Below are positions 18,075-26,725 of a DNA stretch of 64,000 nt, one piece after another. The DNA lies in assembly GCF_017353415.1 (NCBI RefSeq), contig NZ_JAFMPX010000013.1, positions 16,877 to 80,876 of the forward strand, in the 5' to 3' direction. Made by a program: the position numbers and the translations under genes. Origin of the DNA: Arthrobacter sp. E3. GTDB lineage: Bacteria; Actinomycetota; Actinomycetes; Actinomycetales; Micrococcaceae. Under the pieces are notes generated by a model. That model was not told the DNA's origin. It saw nothing but the letters and a program-made list of their open reading frames with translations, and made no database searches. Positions within the stretch are counted from its first letter, which is position 1. Every line of letters begins with the position of its first letter.

Positions 18075-18383
18075 TTAAGCGATTGAAGTGATCTTGACCT
18101 TCGACAGTTCCTGTCGGTGGCCCTGACGCTTCTTGTAACCGGTCTTATTCTTGAATTTCTGGATGACAATCTTCGGACCGCGGAGGTCCTCCAACTTCTC
18201 AGCCGTAACCTTCACATTAGCCAGGTCCTTTGCGGCGGTGGTGATTTTCTCACCATCGACCAGGAGCAGAGCGGGCAGCTCAAGCGTGCTGCCGACTCCA
18301 CCGGGGACGCGGTTCATGGTCACGTGGTCTCCAACGGAAACCTTTTCTTGACGGCCGCCTGCGCGGACAATCGCGTACACCAC
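18075..18383 (-). CDS. rplU: 50S ribosomal protein bL21
   Basis: A bL21 of 102 residues beginning [19 protein letters not shown] and ending in the family motif [18 protein letters not shown]. The frame could start four codons earlier at GTG 18395, but AAGTGAG lies before the GTG at 18383 and the family normally starts at (M)VYAIV, so 18383 is preferred. Confidence 0.95.
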   Translation of the reverse strand: MVYAIVRAGGRQEKVSVGDHVTMNRVPGGVGSTLELPALLLVDGEKITTAAKDLANVKVTAEKLEDLRGPKIVIQKFKNKTGYKKRQGHRQELSKVKITSIA

Positions 18384-18815
18384 TGGGGAACTCACTTCTC
18401 TCGACGTTATTACAAAGTTTTTATGCCGACATGATCATGATTGATCATTGCCAACCACATGCGCCCGCTGTTCAAAGTGAACGAAACGATATGCATGCAT
18501 GTGCCTCAACGCCGTGGACCTCAATGGAGTTCTGCCATGGAGTGATTGCCCTAGGTATTGGCGTAAGCACCGAAGATCAAGAATACGCTAATTCTCGCTC
18601 CGGGAGCAAATGAGACTGATTGCGCGCCCTAGATCGGGCCGGGCAAAAATGATCTCTTGTCCGAAAATCTTGGGGTACTTGCGAAACCGCACTTTGCAAC
18701 TTTAGCGCGTAAGCTGGAAATTTTTACCATTTGCACCCGTGCCGCGTCGTTTTCTTCTTCCGGAATGGGTGGCGTTAATCACCTATGCCGGTCCATGGGG
18801 CGGTTGGCTGGACGG
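18384..18815 (-). other. Intergenic leader region upstream of rplU
   Basis: About 430 bases hold no credible gene. On the minus strand TTGCTC (18609-18604) and TATTCT (18585-18580), 18 bases apart, are a possible promoter, which would leave a leader near 200 nt before rplU. Near rplU lies TGATCATGATTGATCA (about 18431-18446), two TGATCA palindromes, and ATGCATGCAT (about 18491). These could take part in ribosomal-protein feedback, but nothing matches a known L21 leader. Confidence 0.4.
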
Positions 18816-20417
18816 CTAATTGGCTCGTTGACTGGCTGCTTCATTGGGTGGCAGCACCTGGTGAGCAGCGGCAAAGAAGTCCACTTCAAACTGTGCTGAT
18901 TGGGCAAAAGCCACCTTCATGGCCCGCCGTTCCAGCGCCGATCCCCTGCGAGCGGCGGCGTCCATGATGGTGATAGCGGTTTGCGTTGCCTGTGCAAAAG
19001 CCTCGTCGGCATACGTCTGCAGCCACGCACCGTACGGATGGTCGCCGGAAAACAACTGGTAGTCGGCGTGAAGTACGCGCCCCACCTCTGCATAGAGCCA
19101 GTAGCAGGGCAGCACGGCAGCTACCACTTCCCCGTAGCTGCCTGAAAATGCCACCCCTTGCAGGTGGTCCACATAGTGCTTCGTCACAGGCCCTTGGAGT
19201 AAATCCTGGGTATGGTGACTCAGCCAGTCGCGGTGCAGCGACATCTCCACCTCTAGACAGTTTTGCGCACCGGAGGCCCAAAACATTTGTTCTGCTTCGG
19301 TGGGCGCCAGGGCGCTTGCTCGAGCAAGAACCCGTGAATACGTCCCCAGATACAGTGCGTCCTGTGCCAGATAGTACGCAAAGTGGTTGTGTGCAAGGGT
19401 GCCGGCGGCCAGCTCCTTGATGAAATCGAGGCCGAAGATGGCCTGTCGTTGCGGTGCGCTGTCTTCCCACACGTCCCGGCTGAACGAATCAAGACCGGGT
19501 GCTGCAGTTTCCCACAAAGCGTGCAAGTGGTTGATCGGTCCGGCGCCAGCGCCAACGTGCAACTCCCCCGACGTCTCCAGGGCTCTGCTCAGCCACGCCT
19601 TGGCCTGCTGCACACTCTCTGCCCAGTCCCCTGTCCGGGCCTGCAGGGTTGCCACAGCAGCCGAAAGCGAACAGCCGGTTCCGTGCGTGTTGGCCGTGTC
19701 CACCCGCGCTGCGGAGAACTCCTTGACTGTGCCATCGGGAGCCACCAGCGCGTCGGGGCATTCGGCCCCCGGCAGGTGCCCGCCCTTGACCAGCACAGTG
19801 AGCTGGTGCGTGGCGGCCAGCGCCCTGCCCTGCTCCACCGCACCAGCCCATGATTGCGCCTCGGGCTCGCCCAGCAGGGCAGCCAGCTCGGGAATGTTGG
19901 GAGTGAGCAGGTCAACGTGCTCCAACAGTTCCAGAAGCGCGTTGTGGGCTTCCGGGGCCATCAGCGCATCACCGCTGGTTGCCACCATGACAGGATCAAG
20001 CACGACGACGGCGGGCCGGGTCTGCGCCAGCCAGCTGGCTACCGCGCCCATCACCTCCGCGTTCCCAAGCATGCCGATCTTGACGGCGTCAATGCAGATG
20101 TCCCCCGACACGGCGTCGAGCTGGCTGCGCAGGAACTCAGCCGGGGGAAAGTGCACGCCGGTGACGCCGCGGGTGTTTTGTGCGGTCAAGGCGGTGATGG
20201 CTGTCATGGCGTAGCCGCCGTGGGCCGAGATGGACTTAATGTCTGCCTGGATTCCGGCTCCACCGGACGGGTCCGAGCCGGCAATGCTCAGTACTCTGGG
20301 GTGTTTCAGGGTTCTGGAGTGTTTTACGGTGACTGGTGCTGCCGGTGCAGTGACACCGTCAGTTGCTTCGTCTTCAATAGCGTCTGTGGCGGTGGTTGTT
20401 AAAGTGTTCATGGCCAT
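18816..20417 (-). CDS. ThiD-TenA fusion: HMP-phosphate kinase and thiaminase II
   Basis: A 533-residue bifunctional thiamin enzyme. Residues about 40-300 are ThiD (SIAGSDPSGGAGIQADIK, DPVMVATSG, TPNIPE, HGTGCSLSAA), which phosphorylates HMP and HMP-P. Residues about 320-525 are TenA: Cys in LPCYWLYAEVG is the nucleophile and DYQLF, EVDFFAAAHQ are conserved. TenA salvages HMP from degraded thiamin, feeding ThiD directly. A TPP riboswitch precedes it and AAGGGA is the ribosome site. It stands alone between rne and rplU. Confidence 0.95.
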   Translation of the reverse strand: MAMNTLTTTATDAIEDEATDGVTAPAAPVTVKHSRTLKHPRVLSIAGSDPSGGAGIQADIKSISAHGGYAMTAITALTAQNTRGVTGVHFPPAEFLRSQLDAVSGDICIDAVKIGMLGNAEVMGAVASWLAQTRPAVVVLDPVMVATSGDALMAPEAHNALLELLEHVDLLTPNIPELAALLGEPEAQSWAGAVEQGRALAATHQLTVLVKGGHLPGAECPDALVAPDGTVKEFSAARVDTANTHGTGCSLSAAVATLQARTGDWAESVQQAKAWLSRALETSGELHVGAGAGPINHLHALWETAAPGLDSFSRDVWEDSAPQRQAIFGLDFIKELAAGTLAHNHFAYYLAQDALYLGTYSRVLARASALAPTEAEQMFWASGAQNCLEVEMSLHRDWLSHHTQDLLQGPVTKHYVDHLQGVAFSGSYGEVVAAVLPCYWLYAEVGRVLHADYQLFSGDHPYGAWLQTYADEAFAQATQTAITIMDAAARRGSALERRAMKVAFAQSAQFEVDFFAAAHQVLPPNEAASQRAN

Positions 20418-20422
20418 GGGAC

Positions 20423-20510
20423 ATCCCTTCGCCGGTTCTAGCCGGGCAGGTTCAACGGGTTTTCTCTCAGCCGGACCTCTTGTCCTGGCACCCCGTGTCG
20501 CTCCTCACCC
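20423..20510 (-). ncRNA. TPP riboswitch (THI element)
   Basis: On the minus strand ACGGGGTGCC, GGCTGAGAGA, CCCGTTGAACCTG and CCGGCGAAGGGA follow in the canonical order and spacing of the TPP aptamer. A short closing helix GACA/TGTC brings the GAAGGGA ribosome site of thiD-tenA into the aptamer. No terminator hairpin intervenes, so control is probably at translation initiation. Confidence 0.95.
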
Positions 20511-20659
20511 TAGCCTCGCTTGCATGGGTTAACGAAAACCAGCCCGCAACAAACAGTGGTCGAATCCGCCGGTGGCGGTTCTTCCTGCTGCTTGGTGCGG
20601 GCTGGCACTATTTCCTGAAGCTTTCGTTCCGAACGGGCTTCGTGTTTCTAAAGCTCTTC

Positions 20660-23600
20660 CTAGAGATCGGCTGCGGGAACTCCGACACCCAAAATAATGG
20701 GCTCCGGGCTCTTCACAGCCGCTGCCTTGGCTTGTTGAACCTGATGGCTCTGGTCAGTGTTGGCCGCGCCCTGTGAGGATTGGCCCCGTGGGGCGTTGCC
20801 GCTGTGCCGCGTCGATCCCTGAGCGCGGGTGCCGCCGTCGTTCGTTTCCACAGCCATGTCGGAACCGCCCTGTGCACTGCGCGCACTGCGGTTGCGGCGC
20901 CCCCTCCGTGAAGAACGGCCGCGGCTGCTGCCACTGTCCGCCTCTGCGTCGTGGCCTGCGTCGTGGCCAGCCTCATGGCTACTATCACGGCCAGCGTCGT
21001 GGCCCACATCGTTGCCGGCAGCGTGGCCGGCGTCGCGCTTGGTCTGCGCTGTGTCGTGGCCGGGGGCTGACAGCTGGTCAAGAGCCTGGGTCAATCCTGC
21101 CAAGGCCGCGTCCCTGTCTGCCGAGGCCGTGCCGGAGAAGCCGCTGCTTTCGCTGCGGTGTCCGCGCGGGAGCTCAATGGCCTCGCCACCCAAGGTGAGG
21201 ATGGCTGCGTCGTGGGTGTCATCCACCTCCAGCTCCGGTTCAGCCATGGAGCTGGACTCGGCGCCCTGCTCGTGGTGCGAGGCTGCCGCAGCTGCTGCGA
21301 TGTTCGCCAGTGCGGCGCGTGCCGCAGTGGCCTTCTGTGCTTTTGCAGCCTCGTCGACCTCGTCGGGCACGTGGACTTCGGGAACTTCCTGAGGCTGTTC
21401 GGGCTCATTTTGCTGCCCGCGGTTACGGTTGCGCTTGCGCTCGCTACGAGTCGAGCGGTTGGCTGTGCGTTCGCTCTCGCGGGGTTCCTGGCGGGCCTGG
21501 TGGCTCTGCACGGACTCTGCGGCAGCGTGGGCCGCGTGGGCGGTATGAACGCGGCGGGGCTCCACGGGGATGTCGTGGGTGACCATGCCGCGGCCTGCAC
21601 AGGTGGGGCATTGCTCGCCGAAGACTTCCAGCAGGCCCGTGCCCATGCGCTTGCGCGTCATCTGGATCAGGCCCAGGCTGGTCACCTCGGCCACCTGGTG
21701 CTTGGTCCTGTCCCGGCCCAGGCATTCGACAAGACGGCGCAGCACCAGGTCGCGGTTGGATTCCAGGACCATGTCGATGAAGTCGATGACGATGATCCCG
21801 CCAATGTCGCGCAGGCGCAGCTGACGGACAACTTCTTCCGCCGCTTCCAGGTTGTTCTTCGTGACGGTTTCTTCCAGGTTTCCACCGGAACCGGTGAACT
21901 TGCCGGTGTTGACGTCAACCACCGTCATGGCCTCGGTGCGGTCAATGACCAGCGACCCACCCGAGGGCAGGAAGACCTTGCGCTCCAGGGCTTTGTTGAT
22001 TTGCTCGTCAATGCGGTGCACGGCAAAGATGTCGTCCGGGTTGCTCCACTTTTCCAGCCGGTCAAGCAGGTCCGGCGCCACGTAGGTCACATAGGCCTCA
22101 ATGGTGTCCCAAGCGTCCTCACCGGAGACTATGAGCTTCGTGAAGTCCTCGTTGAAGACATCGCGGACCACCTTGATGGTCAGGTCAGGCTCGGCGTACA
22201 GCATCTCCGGCGCGAGCGTCTTGTGTGAGGAAGCCCTGGCGTTGATGCCCTCCCACTGGGCGCGCAGCCGGTTGATGTCATGGGTCAGCTCTTCTTCGCT
22301 GGCACCTTCGGCCGCCGTGCGTACAATGACCCCGGCGTTTTCCGGGAGGTGGTCCTTCAGCACGCGCTTAAGCCGATTACGTTCGACGTCGGGCAGCTTG
22401 CGGGAGATCCCCGTCATGGAACCGCCGGGCACGAACACCAGGTAACGTCCGGGCAGTGATATCTGGCTGGTCAGGCGCGCGCCCTTGTGGCCCACGGGGT
22501 CCTTGGAGACCTGTACCAGGACGGAGTCACCGGACTTCAGCGCGTTTTCGATGCGGCGCGGCTGGCCGTTGAGGTTGGCGGCGTCCCAGTCGACCTCGCC
22601 GGCGTACAGGACGGCATTGCGGCCGCGGCCAATGTCGACGAAGGCGGCTTCCATGCTGGGCAGCACGTTCTGGACCTTGCCCAGGTAGACGTTGCCGATC
22701 AGGGAGTCCTGCTGTGTTTTGGAGACAAAGTGCTCCGCCAGGATGCCGTCTTCCAGCACGCCGATCTGGATTCGGTCTTCGCCTTGGCGGACCACCATGA
22801 CACGGTCAACCGATTCCCGGCGCGCCAGGAACTCTGCTTCCGTGATGACGGTGCGGCGGCGGCCAGAGTCGCGGGAATCACGGCGGCGCTGCTTCTTCGC
22901 TTCGAGACGGGTGGAGCCGCGCAGGCTTGTCACCCGGTTTGAAGGACTGGTGCTCGACTCCGACGGCGTGCGCGGGGCACGGACGCGGGTCACCGTGTTG
23001 GGCGGATCTTCGTCGCTGCCGCCGGTCATTTCCAGGTCGGCATCCCCGCGGCGGCGACGACGACGGCGGCGGGAGGTCACGCCGTCGTCGGTGCCTTCGC
23101 CGTCACCTTCAACGCCGTGGTCCTCGGAGCTGTCGCTGGCCTCTGATGTGTCACCGTCGGAACTGCGTGAATCAGTACCGCGCGAATCCGAGTTGCGGGA
23201 GTCAGTGCCACGGGTGCGCCGGTTGCGGCTGCGGCCGCGTCCACGCTGTTCACCGCCATGGCTGTCCGAGTCCTGACTGTCTTCGTCATCTTCGTCAGAG
23301 CTGGCTTCGGAGCCCTTTGTTGCAGTGACTGACAAGCTCTGGCTCAGATCCGGAGCGAGGAACAACGCCGAAATTCCCGTGGACGGGGCCGCGAAAGGGG
23401 ACTCGGTGGTGGGCGCTGCGTCGATTATTTCAAGCGTGAGCAGGTCCTCCACGGGAGCTTCCGTTGCAGCAGACGTTGCGGTTTCTACGGTGGTTGCTGC
23501 TGCGGTGCCGGCTTCCACTGTTGCGGGCGCTGCAGGAGCTTCTTGGGCCGGGGCGCTGGGGGCTGTGGACCGGCGACGGCTGCGCGTAGTCTTCCGTGCC

Positions 23601-24496
23601 GCCGTTTCAACCGGTGTATCGGATTCAGCAGTTTCGGCTGTTGCAGTAGGTGCGGCGGGCGCATCGGCGGGTGTGGCAGCCGTGGCGGGTACAGCCGTGT
23701 CGGGCACAGCCGAGTCCGGTACAGCGGAGTCCGATGCTTCGGTGGCAGGTACAACCGTGGGTGAAGATTCGGGAGCAGCGGCTTTTCGGCTGCTCCTACG
23801 CGGTCCACGCGTCCTGGCAGCCGGTGCCCCCGAGTCTGCTTGCTCCTGCTGTGCAGCGCCGGTGGGTGCGGCAGCTTCAACAGCGGTTGTGCTGGAGTCG
23901 TCCGTGTCGGCAGCCTTGGCAGCGGAAGCCCTGGTGGCACGAGTTCGCTTGGCCGGAGCCTTTGTGGGTTCAGCCGTGGTTCCGGCGGATGCACTGTCAG
24001 AGTTGAGGCTCAGTTCGCCTTGGCCCGGGGCGGTCACAGGAGCCGTTGCACGGCGACTTGCTGCACGTTTCCGCGGGGCGGCAGCCGGTGCTGCGTCCCC
24101 TGACGATGAGTCAGCAGCAGTGGTGCCGGCCGCCGTCGTGCCTGCTCCGGTTGCGTTTGATGCAGATGACGTCGGTTGCGCATCTGCTGCAGCGGAGGGC
24201 AGGTCGATCATGGGAGTTTCAGCAGGTGCGCCACTGGGGGTTTCGACCTTCTTGGCCCGGCTGCGGCGTGCCGGAGCCGTCTGGGCCGGTGCCGCGGCTG
24301 TGTCTGCCGTTGCTGATGTTGCAGAACCTGATGCGGCGGTGTTTGATATGGGGGCGGCGTCAGGGGTTTTGGCCGGGCTGGTCACTGCAGCCGTGGCACG
24401 GCGTGAGCGTGTGGCTTTAGCCTTCGCGGGGGCTGCCTGTGCTGCCGCTGCGTTGTCTGCGCCTGTGTTGTCTGTGGAGGCTTGATCTTTATCCAT
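20660..24496 (-). CDS. rne: RNase E/G family endoribonuclease with long disordered arms
   Basis: About 1278 residues from ATG 24496 (the frame is open to 24718). Residues 1-540 are Ala/Thr/Pro/Ser-rich and disordered, ending in Arg-rich and Asp/Ser stretches (RRRRRRRR). The catalytic core starts near 545 (TVITEAEFLARRE), with an S1 domain, then catalytic Asp in VVDVNTGKFTG (about 859) and IDFIDM (about 905), and the zinc-link CPTCAGRG (about 965). The C-terminal 300 residues are again disordered and include a GHDAGHDA repeat. Such arms usually hold RNA and degradosome partners. Confidence 0.95.
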   Translation of the reverse strand: MDKDQASTDNTGADNAAAAQAAPAKAKATRSRRATAAVTSPAKTPDAAPISNTAASGSATSATADTAAAPAQTAPARRSRAKKVETPSGAPAETPMIDLPSAAADAQPTSSASNATGAGTTAAGTTAADSSSGDAAPAAAPRKRAASRRATAPVTAPGQGELSLNSDSASAGTTAEPTKAPAKRTRATRASAAKAADTDDSSTTAVEAAAPTGAAQQEQADSGAPAARTRGPRRSSRKAAAPESSPTVVPATEASDSAVPDSAVPDTAVPATAATPADAPAAPTATAETAESDTPVETAARKTTRSRRRSTAPSAPAQEAPAAPATVEAGTAAATTVETATSAATEAPVEDLLTLEIIDAAPTTESPFAAPSTGISALFLAPDLSQSLSVTATKGSEASSDEDDEDSQDSDSHGGEQRGRGRSRNRRTRGTDSRNSDSRGTDSRSSDGDTSEASDSSEDHGVEGDGEGTDDGVTSRRRRRRRRGDADLEMTGGSDEDPPNTVTRVRAPRTPSESSTSPSNRVTSLRGSTRLEAKKQRRRDSRDSGRRRTVITEAEFLARRESVDRVMVVRQGEDRIQIGVLEDGILAEHFVSKTQQDSLIGNVYLGKVQNVLPSMEAAFVDIGRGRNAVLYAGEVDWDAANLNGQPRRIENALKSGDSVLVQVSKDPVGHKGARLTSQISLPGRYLVFVPGGSMTGISRKLPDVERNRLKRVLKDHLPENAGVIVRTAAEGASEEELTHDINRLRAQWEGINARASSHKTLAPEMLYAEPDLTIKVVRDVFNEDFTKLIVSGEDAWDTIEAYVTYVAPDLLDRLEKWSNPDDIFAVHRIDEQINKALERKVFLPSGGSLVIDRTEAMTVVDVNTGKFTGSGGNLEETVTKNNLEAAEEVVRQLRLRDIGGIIVIDFIDMVLESNRDLVLRRLVECLGRDRTKHQVAEVTSLGLIQMTRKRMGTGLLEVFGEQCPTCAGRGMVTHDIPVEPRRVHTAHAAHAAAESVQSHQARQEPRESERTANRSTRSERKRNRNRGQQNEPEQPQEVPEVHVPDEVDEAAKAQKATAARAALANIAAAAAASHHEQGAESSSMAEPELEVDDTHDAAILTLGGEAIELPRGHRSESSGFSGTASADRDAALAGLTQALDQLSAPGHDTAQTKRDAGHAAGNDVGHDAGRDSSHEAGHDAGHDAEADSGSSRGRSSRRGRRNRSARSAQGGSDMAVETNDGGTRAQGSTRHSGNAPRGQSSQGAANTDQSHQVQQAKAAAVKSPEPIILGVGVPAADL

Positions 24497-24863
24497 GGTG
24501 GACGTTACTTTCGCGCCGAACCAGCGCACCCACATCGAGCGCCGAAGCGGCTGATGTGCCAACACCCGCGGGCGTTGACGGAAGTCGTCTAGATACTTCG
24601 CAGGCGGCACCAACCTCTGGGTGCGCAAGCTCTTCGAAGCCAATGGTTTGCGCAAGTTGCCTGGTGGATGGCTGCACTCTCTGGCAGCGTCGTCACCGGC
24701 AGCCATTCGGCGTGCCATCGGACTGAAAGGCGCATGTGGATCGCCAATCAGCCGAAACTATTGTCTCACACGCGCCTAGGCGTGGGGTGATTCCCCACAC
24801 GGCGCGCCAAGAATCTCACGCTACAATCAGGACACAATTATCTCCCTCACGGAAAAGGACACC
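24497..24863. other. Divergent intergenic region between rne and VKOR
   Basis: About 370 bases without a supported gene, although the rne frame stays open to 24718. It includes a small hairpin, GTGGGG-TGATT-CCCCAC (24782-24798), and TACAAT at 24822-24827, a possible -10 for the VKOR gene without a good -35. A long rne leader used for autoregulation, as in other bacteria, is possible but not shown. Confidence 0.4.
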
Positions 24864-25499
24864 ATGCCCGGCACCGCAGTCTCCACGAGTGATCCAATAG
24901 AGCTGGGAAAGCCCGCCATGGTGCGTGCCAAACCATTTGGCTGGTTCCTTCTCATCACCGGTGCCATTGCCTGGATCGCCTCCTTCACGCTGGTCCTGGA
25001 TCGACTGAAATTGTACGCAAACCCGGACGCCGCCGTCAGCTGTGATTTCAACTCGTGGATCTCCTGCGGCAGTGTCATGAAAACACCGCAGGCAGCAGTC
25101 CTGGGATTCCCCAACCCGTTCATTGGGGTGGCCGCCTTCGCGATCGTGATCACCACAGGAGTTGTCCTGCTGGCGGGGGCTCGGATGAGCCGCTGGTATT
25201 GGCTCGGCCTGCAGGCAGGCATCACCGCTGGCATGGCCGTGATCGGATGGTTCTGGTTCCAGGCCGTCTACGTCCTCGCCGTTTTGTGCCCTTACTGCAT
25301 GATCGTGTGGGCCATGATGATCCCGCTCTTCGTCTGGATCACAGTGCGAAACCTGAACTACGGCGTCATCCCCGCCCCGGCCGCCCTGACGAAGTTCCTC
25401 AACGAATGGGCCTGGGTCATTGTGGGACTGATCTACATCGCCACGCTTGCCTCGATCTTCTTCAAGTTCATGCACCTGATCCTCCCGTCCAACGCCTAA
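24864..25499 (+). CDS. Vitamin K epoxide reductase (VKOR) family protein
   Basis: A 211-residue membrane protein with five helices. It shows the loop pair CDFNSWISCGSVM (residues about 54-66) and the quinone-site CPYC (about 148-151). Bacterial VKOR reoxidises DsbA-like proteins using menaquinone and so drives disulfide formation outside the membrane. AAGGA precedes the ATG. No DsbA partner is adjacent, unlike in mycobacterial fusions. Confidence 0.95.
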   Translation: MPGTAVSTSDPIELGKPAMVRAKPFGWFLLITGAIAWIASFTLVLDRLKLYANPDAAVSCDFNSWISCGSVMKTPQAAVLGFPNPFIGVAAFAIVITTGVVLLAGARMSRWYWLGLQAGITAGMAVIGWFWFQAVYVLAVLCPYCMIVWAMMIPLFVWITVRNLNYGVIPAPAALTKFLNEWAWVIVGLIYIATLASIFFKFMHLILPSNA

Positions 25500-25511
25500 C
25501 CCCCCACCCCA

Positions 25512-25699
25512 ACGCTCCAGCACTTTCGGGCCATTTCCCCCGGACGCTCCAGCACCTTCGGGTGATAAAAACGGAACGCTCCCGCAGCCCCTGCGGGAGC
25601 GTTCCTTGTCTCAGCCCCGAACGTGCGCGAGCGTCGATAGTGCCACCCCGGAAGGTGCAGGAGGATCCGTCGTAATAGCCCGGAAGGCGCGGGAGGGTC
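25512..25699. repeat. Intergenic repeat cluster, three forward and three inverted units
   Basis: A unit near GACGCTCCnGCACCTTCGGG occurs at 25512-25530 and 25543-25562, and as the first arm of the hairpin 25573-25605. It then occurs in reverse complement at 25615-25635, 25646-25667 and 25678-25699. The forward and reverse sets face each other around the hairpin. There is no coding frame. Confidence 0.75.
25573..25605 (+). terminator. Terminator-like hairpin after VKOR
   Basis: A perfect 15-base inverted repeat, GGAACGCTCCCGCAG / CTGCGGGAGCGTTCC, with a three-base loop followed by TTGTCTC. It can serve both strands. Confidence 0.7.
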
Positions 25700-25726
25700 G
25701 GTAGTGGGGGTGCGTTTACTGCCTTG

Positions 25727-25776
25727 CACCACGACGAGGGGCACCTTCCGCTTGGAAGGTGCCCCTCGTCGTGGTG
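25727..25776 (-). terminator. Perfect 23-bp stem-loop after ndk
   Basis: The arms at 25727-25749 and 25754-25776 match over all 23 bases around the loop GCTT. It lies 28 bases past the ndk stop. The T-run is missing, so it could be an atypical actinobacterial terminator or a member of the local repeat family (its loop-side arm contains GCACCTTCC). Confidence 0.7.
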
Positions 25777-25803
25777 CTGTGGTTGGTGCTGTAGTGCGCG
25801 TGC

Positions 25804-26220
25804 CTAGGCGAACCAGATGGCGATCTCGCGCTCGGCTGATTCCACCGAGTCGGAGCCGTGCACCAGGTTCTGCTGCACCTTCAGGCCCCAATCCCGGCCG
25901 AAGTCGCCGCGGATGGTGCCAGGGGCCGCCGTGGTGGGGTCGGTGGTGCCGGCCAGTGAACGGAAGCCTTCAATGACACTGTTGCCTTCGAAGATGGCGG
26001 CCACCACCGGGCCGGACATCATGAACTCCACCAGCGGTTCGTAAAACGGCTTGCCGGCGTGCTCGGCGTAGTGTGCCTCCAACTGCTCGCGCGTGGCGCT
26101 GACTTTCTTCAGCTCAGACAGGGTGTAACCCTTGGCTTCGATACGGGCCAGCACGGCCCCCGAAAGGTTGCGGGCAACGCCGTCGGGCTTGACCAGGACA
26201 AGAGTGCGCTCGATGCTCAC
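25804..26220 (-). CDS. ndk: Nucleoside-diphosphate kinase
   Basis: A 138-residue NDK, which equalises NTP pools. RTLVLVKPDGV, Arg in IGE-like regions and the catalytic His in NLVHGSDS (about 117) are present. The start is GTG at 26220 with GGAG upstream. Ndk lies downstream of folC and DUF4233, an order common in actinobacteria. Confidence 0.97.
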   Translation of the reverse strand: MSIERTLVLVKPDGVARNLSGAVLARIEAKGYTLSELKKVSATREQLEAHYAEHAGKPFYEPLVEFMMSGPVVAAIFEGNSVIEGFRSLAGTTDPTTAAPGTIRGDFGRDWGLKVQQNLVHGSDSVESAEREIAIWFA

Positions 26221-26283
26221 AGATACTCCAAACAACTAGATGTAACGGACTTTCAGATTCAGCTTACTGGCCGGGGCGTGAAA

Positions 26284-26724
26284 CTACTCCGTGATGGTTG
26301 TCTCCTCGGGATGGGCTGCATCCCATTGCGCCTGGGCCCTGGCCCGGGCGGCGTTTTCGCGGTCGATCCGGGCACCGGCGTACAGGGCGTACCACCAGGC
26401 CACCGCGAACAGGATGCCCACAACGAATATGGAAGGTTCCCAGAAGCCGCCGGCAATGAGGACCAGCTGCAGGATCCAGCCAAAGGCAGGGCCCCACTTT
26501 TTAGACAGGAACGCACAGGCGGCGACCATGAGGAACGCCAGCACACCCGCCACGACAAGGTAGGTGACGTTCTTGTCCTTCAAACCAAAGAGCCCCAGAC
26601 CGGCAAACAAAGCCACGAACGCTTCCAGGACCAACACCACCGACGCAAACATCGTCTTCGTGGAGCGGGCCTTTTTGGGTGTGTTGGGCTTCCATTCGCG
26701 CTGTGCGCGGGTCAGCTTTGCCAT
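26284..26724 (-). CDS. DUF4233 membrane protein
   Basis: A 146-residue protein with four predicted helices (SVVLVLEAFVALFAGLGLFG, YLVVAGVLAFLMVAACAFL and two more) and a charged C-terminus. Family identity comes from the sequence pattern and its fixed place between folC and ndk. ATG 26724 is preferred, with AGG upstream, one base past the folC stop. Function unknown. Confidence 0.9.
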   Translation of the reverse strand: MAKLTRAQREWKPNTPKKARSTKTMFASVVLVLEAFVALFAGLGLFGLKDKNVTYLVVAGVLAFLMVAACAFLSKKWGPAFGWILQLVLIAGGFWEPSIFVVGILFAVAWWYALYAGARIDRENAARARAQAQWDAAHPEETTITE

Positions 26725-26725
26725 C

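Noticed and set aside
18384..18815. Possible L21 leader structure before rplU
   Set aside because: No match to a known ribosomal-protein leader could be shown by eye; only listed as an intergenic region.
21158..22228. 356-codon plus-strand frame
   Set aside because: Antisense to the rne core, whose motifs are unmistakable.
23325..24485. 386-codon Ala/Val-rich plus-strand frame
   Set aside because: It mirrors the Ala/Pro/Thr-rich N-terminal arm of RNase E; low-complexity DNA is open in several frames.
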